Below are positions 14,618-15,410 of a DNA stretch of 15,410 bases, in pieces. The notes under the pieces were generated by a model. That model saw only the letters and a list, made by a program, of their open reading frames with translations, ran no database searches and was not told where the DNA came from. Position numbers and translations under genes: made by a program. Every line of letters begins with the position of its first letter. Within the stretch, counting starts at the first letter, position 1. Source of the DNA: an uncultured Limnohabitans sp. (lineage in GTDB: Bacteria; Pseudomonadota; Gammaproteobacteria; Burkholderiales; Burkholderiaceae_C); the NCBI RefSeq assembly GCF_937889215.1, contig NZ_CALBEX010000108.1, positions 1 to 15,410 on the forward strand. Direction: 5' to 3'.

Positions 14618-15369
14618 GCACACAAAGCCATCTCAAAAGGCACATCTTCCTGGATGGACAACAGCTTGCCATCGCTTTGTTGCCGCATCATTCGGATCAC
14701 CACCAACAGGCGGTTGCAGCTGATTTCAGGGGTGATGCCCAGTGAGGGGTCAATTTTGAGCCGCAGCAGTTGAAAAGTGCGACCCTGAGGCAGATTTTGC
14801 TGCAACAGACCGCCCGTGGCCATCACCTTTTGGCTCGAGCCGGTCTCGCGGAGCATTTGCAGCAGCAAGTGAATGGCTTGAGCCAGGGGGGCAAACGCCG
14901 CCGACCATTGCTGCAAGTCGGTCTTTCGGCTTTCAGCGCTGTGGTGCTGCCACGCATGATAAGCAGGGAGGTCAAACTCACAAGTACCACCCGGGATCAC
15001 GACCCGGCTTCGCAGAGACATCAGGAAATCTTGTTCGGTCAGGTTTTGGCCGATCTTGCCATTGACCTGGTTCAGGGCTTCAAAGTGATCGTCCAATTGA
15101 CCAATCAGGCCATCGAGCGCTTTTTCAGAAATCGCGGGGTTGCCCCGGTACGCTGTGTACAGCTGTTTTTGCCGCTCCAGATCCTTGAGCACTTCGGATT
15201 TCAGTTCTGAACGCGTGCCCACCTCCATGATTTCAAACAAGGTGGTGAGGGCGAAATGGTGGTCCAACGCGTGCTCACGCCCGATCAGTTGACCCATGCG
15301 GGAAAACAGCAACTGCAGTCGCAAATAGGTGCGAATGCGTTCGTTAAAGGGGTATTCGTACAGTATCAC
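14614..15369 (-). CDS. zapD: ZapD, cell-division protein that bundles FtsZ
   Basis: A 251-residue cytoplasmic protein of the ZapD (YacF) family. It binds the FtsZ C-terminus and cross-links filaments in the Z-ring. The N-terminal signature YEYPFNERIRTYLRLQLLF is characteristic. A long helical region follows (residues 15-110), then a beta-rich C-terminal part with LRSRVVIPGGTCEFDLPAYHAW and the ending RMMRQQSDGKLLSIQEDVPFEMALCA. The start is a GTG at 15369 with GGAA about 8 bases upstream. The frame remains open to the window edge, but no ATG in that frame lies upstream within view. The stop overlaps the yacG ATG. Length matches the family. Confidence 0.95.
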   Translation of the reverse strand: MILYEYPFNERIRTYLRLQLLFSRMGQLIGREHALDHHFALTTLFEIMEVGTRSELKSEVLKDLERQKQLYTAYRGNPAISEKALDGLIGQLDDHFEALNQVNGKIGQNLTEQDFLMSLRSRVVIPGGTCEFDLPAYHAWQHHSAESRKTDLQQWSAAFAPLAQAIHLLLQMLRETGSSQKVMATGGLLQQNLPQGRTFQLLRLKIDPSLGITPEISCNRLLVVIRMMRQQSDGKLLSIQEDVPFEMALCA

Positions 15370-15410
15370 GCGGCATTTTCCAGTGCCCCGATCATAGCCC
15401 GAAGTCAGCG
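15370..15410 (-). other. Upstream edge of zapD, content undetermined
   Basis: Only 41 bases remain before the window ends. On the minus strand two frames carry stops (TGA at 15407-15405 and 15394-15392), and either could be the end of an upstream gene. coaE is usually found here in related genomes, but nothing in these bases identifies it. Confidence 0.3.

Noticed and set aside
1..15410. Mobile elements, CRISPR arrays, toxin-antitoxin or defence genes
   Set aside because: Every interval is filled by housekeeping genes or gaps below about 220 bases. I saw no transposase, integrase, repeat-spacer pattern or terminal repeats.

Overview
The window looks like ordinary core chromosome of a betaproteobacterium, most likely Burkholderiales, family Comamonadaceae (a Limnohabitans/Rhodoferax/Polaromonas-like organism). 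This rests on the moderately GC-rich, third-position-biased coding, the gene order petABC-sspA-sspB, and the block argJ - AAA ATPase - mutT beside zapD-yacG. Protein features agree, such as the PVWY motif in cytochrome b. The genus is an inference; no 16S or other marker is present. I see no mobile element, CRISPR array, prophage or island, and gene content and base composition look even throughout.

Layout. At 1-309 is the 3' end of tatC (+), closed by a strong bidirectional terminator. A membrane-anchored HtrA-type protease (-) follows at 386-1546. Next are a NIF3-like dinuclear-metal protein and pdxA (+, 1696-3516), then mscL (-, 3539-3970). At 4113-6939 is the full cytochrome bc1 operon petA-petB-petC (+), followed after a hairpin/T-tract by sspA-sspB (+) and a tRNA-Thr(TGT) gene with a textbook terminator. 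A short DciA-like (DUF721) gene (-, 8342-8644) diverges from secA (+, 8860-11607). Then come argJ, an uncharacterised DUF815-type AAA ATPase and a MutT-like Nudix hydrolase (+, 11690-14299), packed with start/stop overlaps. Convergent to them is zapD-yacG (-, 14402-15369).

How the genes relate. TatC exports folded cofactor-bearing proteins. The Rieske protein encoded by petA carries a Tat-like N-terminus, so two parts of one biogenesis route lie in the window. PetABC is the quinol:cytochrome c oxidoreductase. SspA is an RNA-polymerase-binding stress regulator and SspB the ClpXP adaptor. SecA drives general secretion. ZapD and YacG link to division and gyrase control.

No complete undescribed system stands out. 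The most interesting items are: two four-codon minicistrons that each end in an ATGA overlap with the next gene's start (before the NIF3-like gene and before mutT); the DUF815 ATPase coupled to argJ; a structured secA leader; a perfect 12-bp palindrome between dciA and secA; and a very stable UUCG-capped hairpin without a T-tract between secA and argJ.
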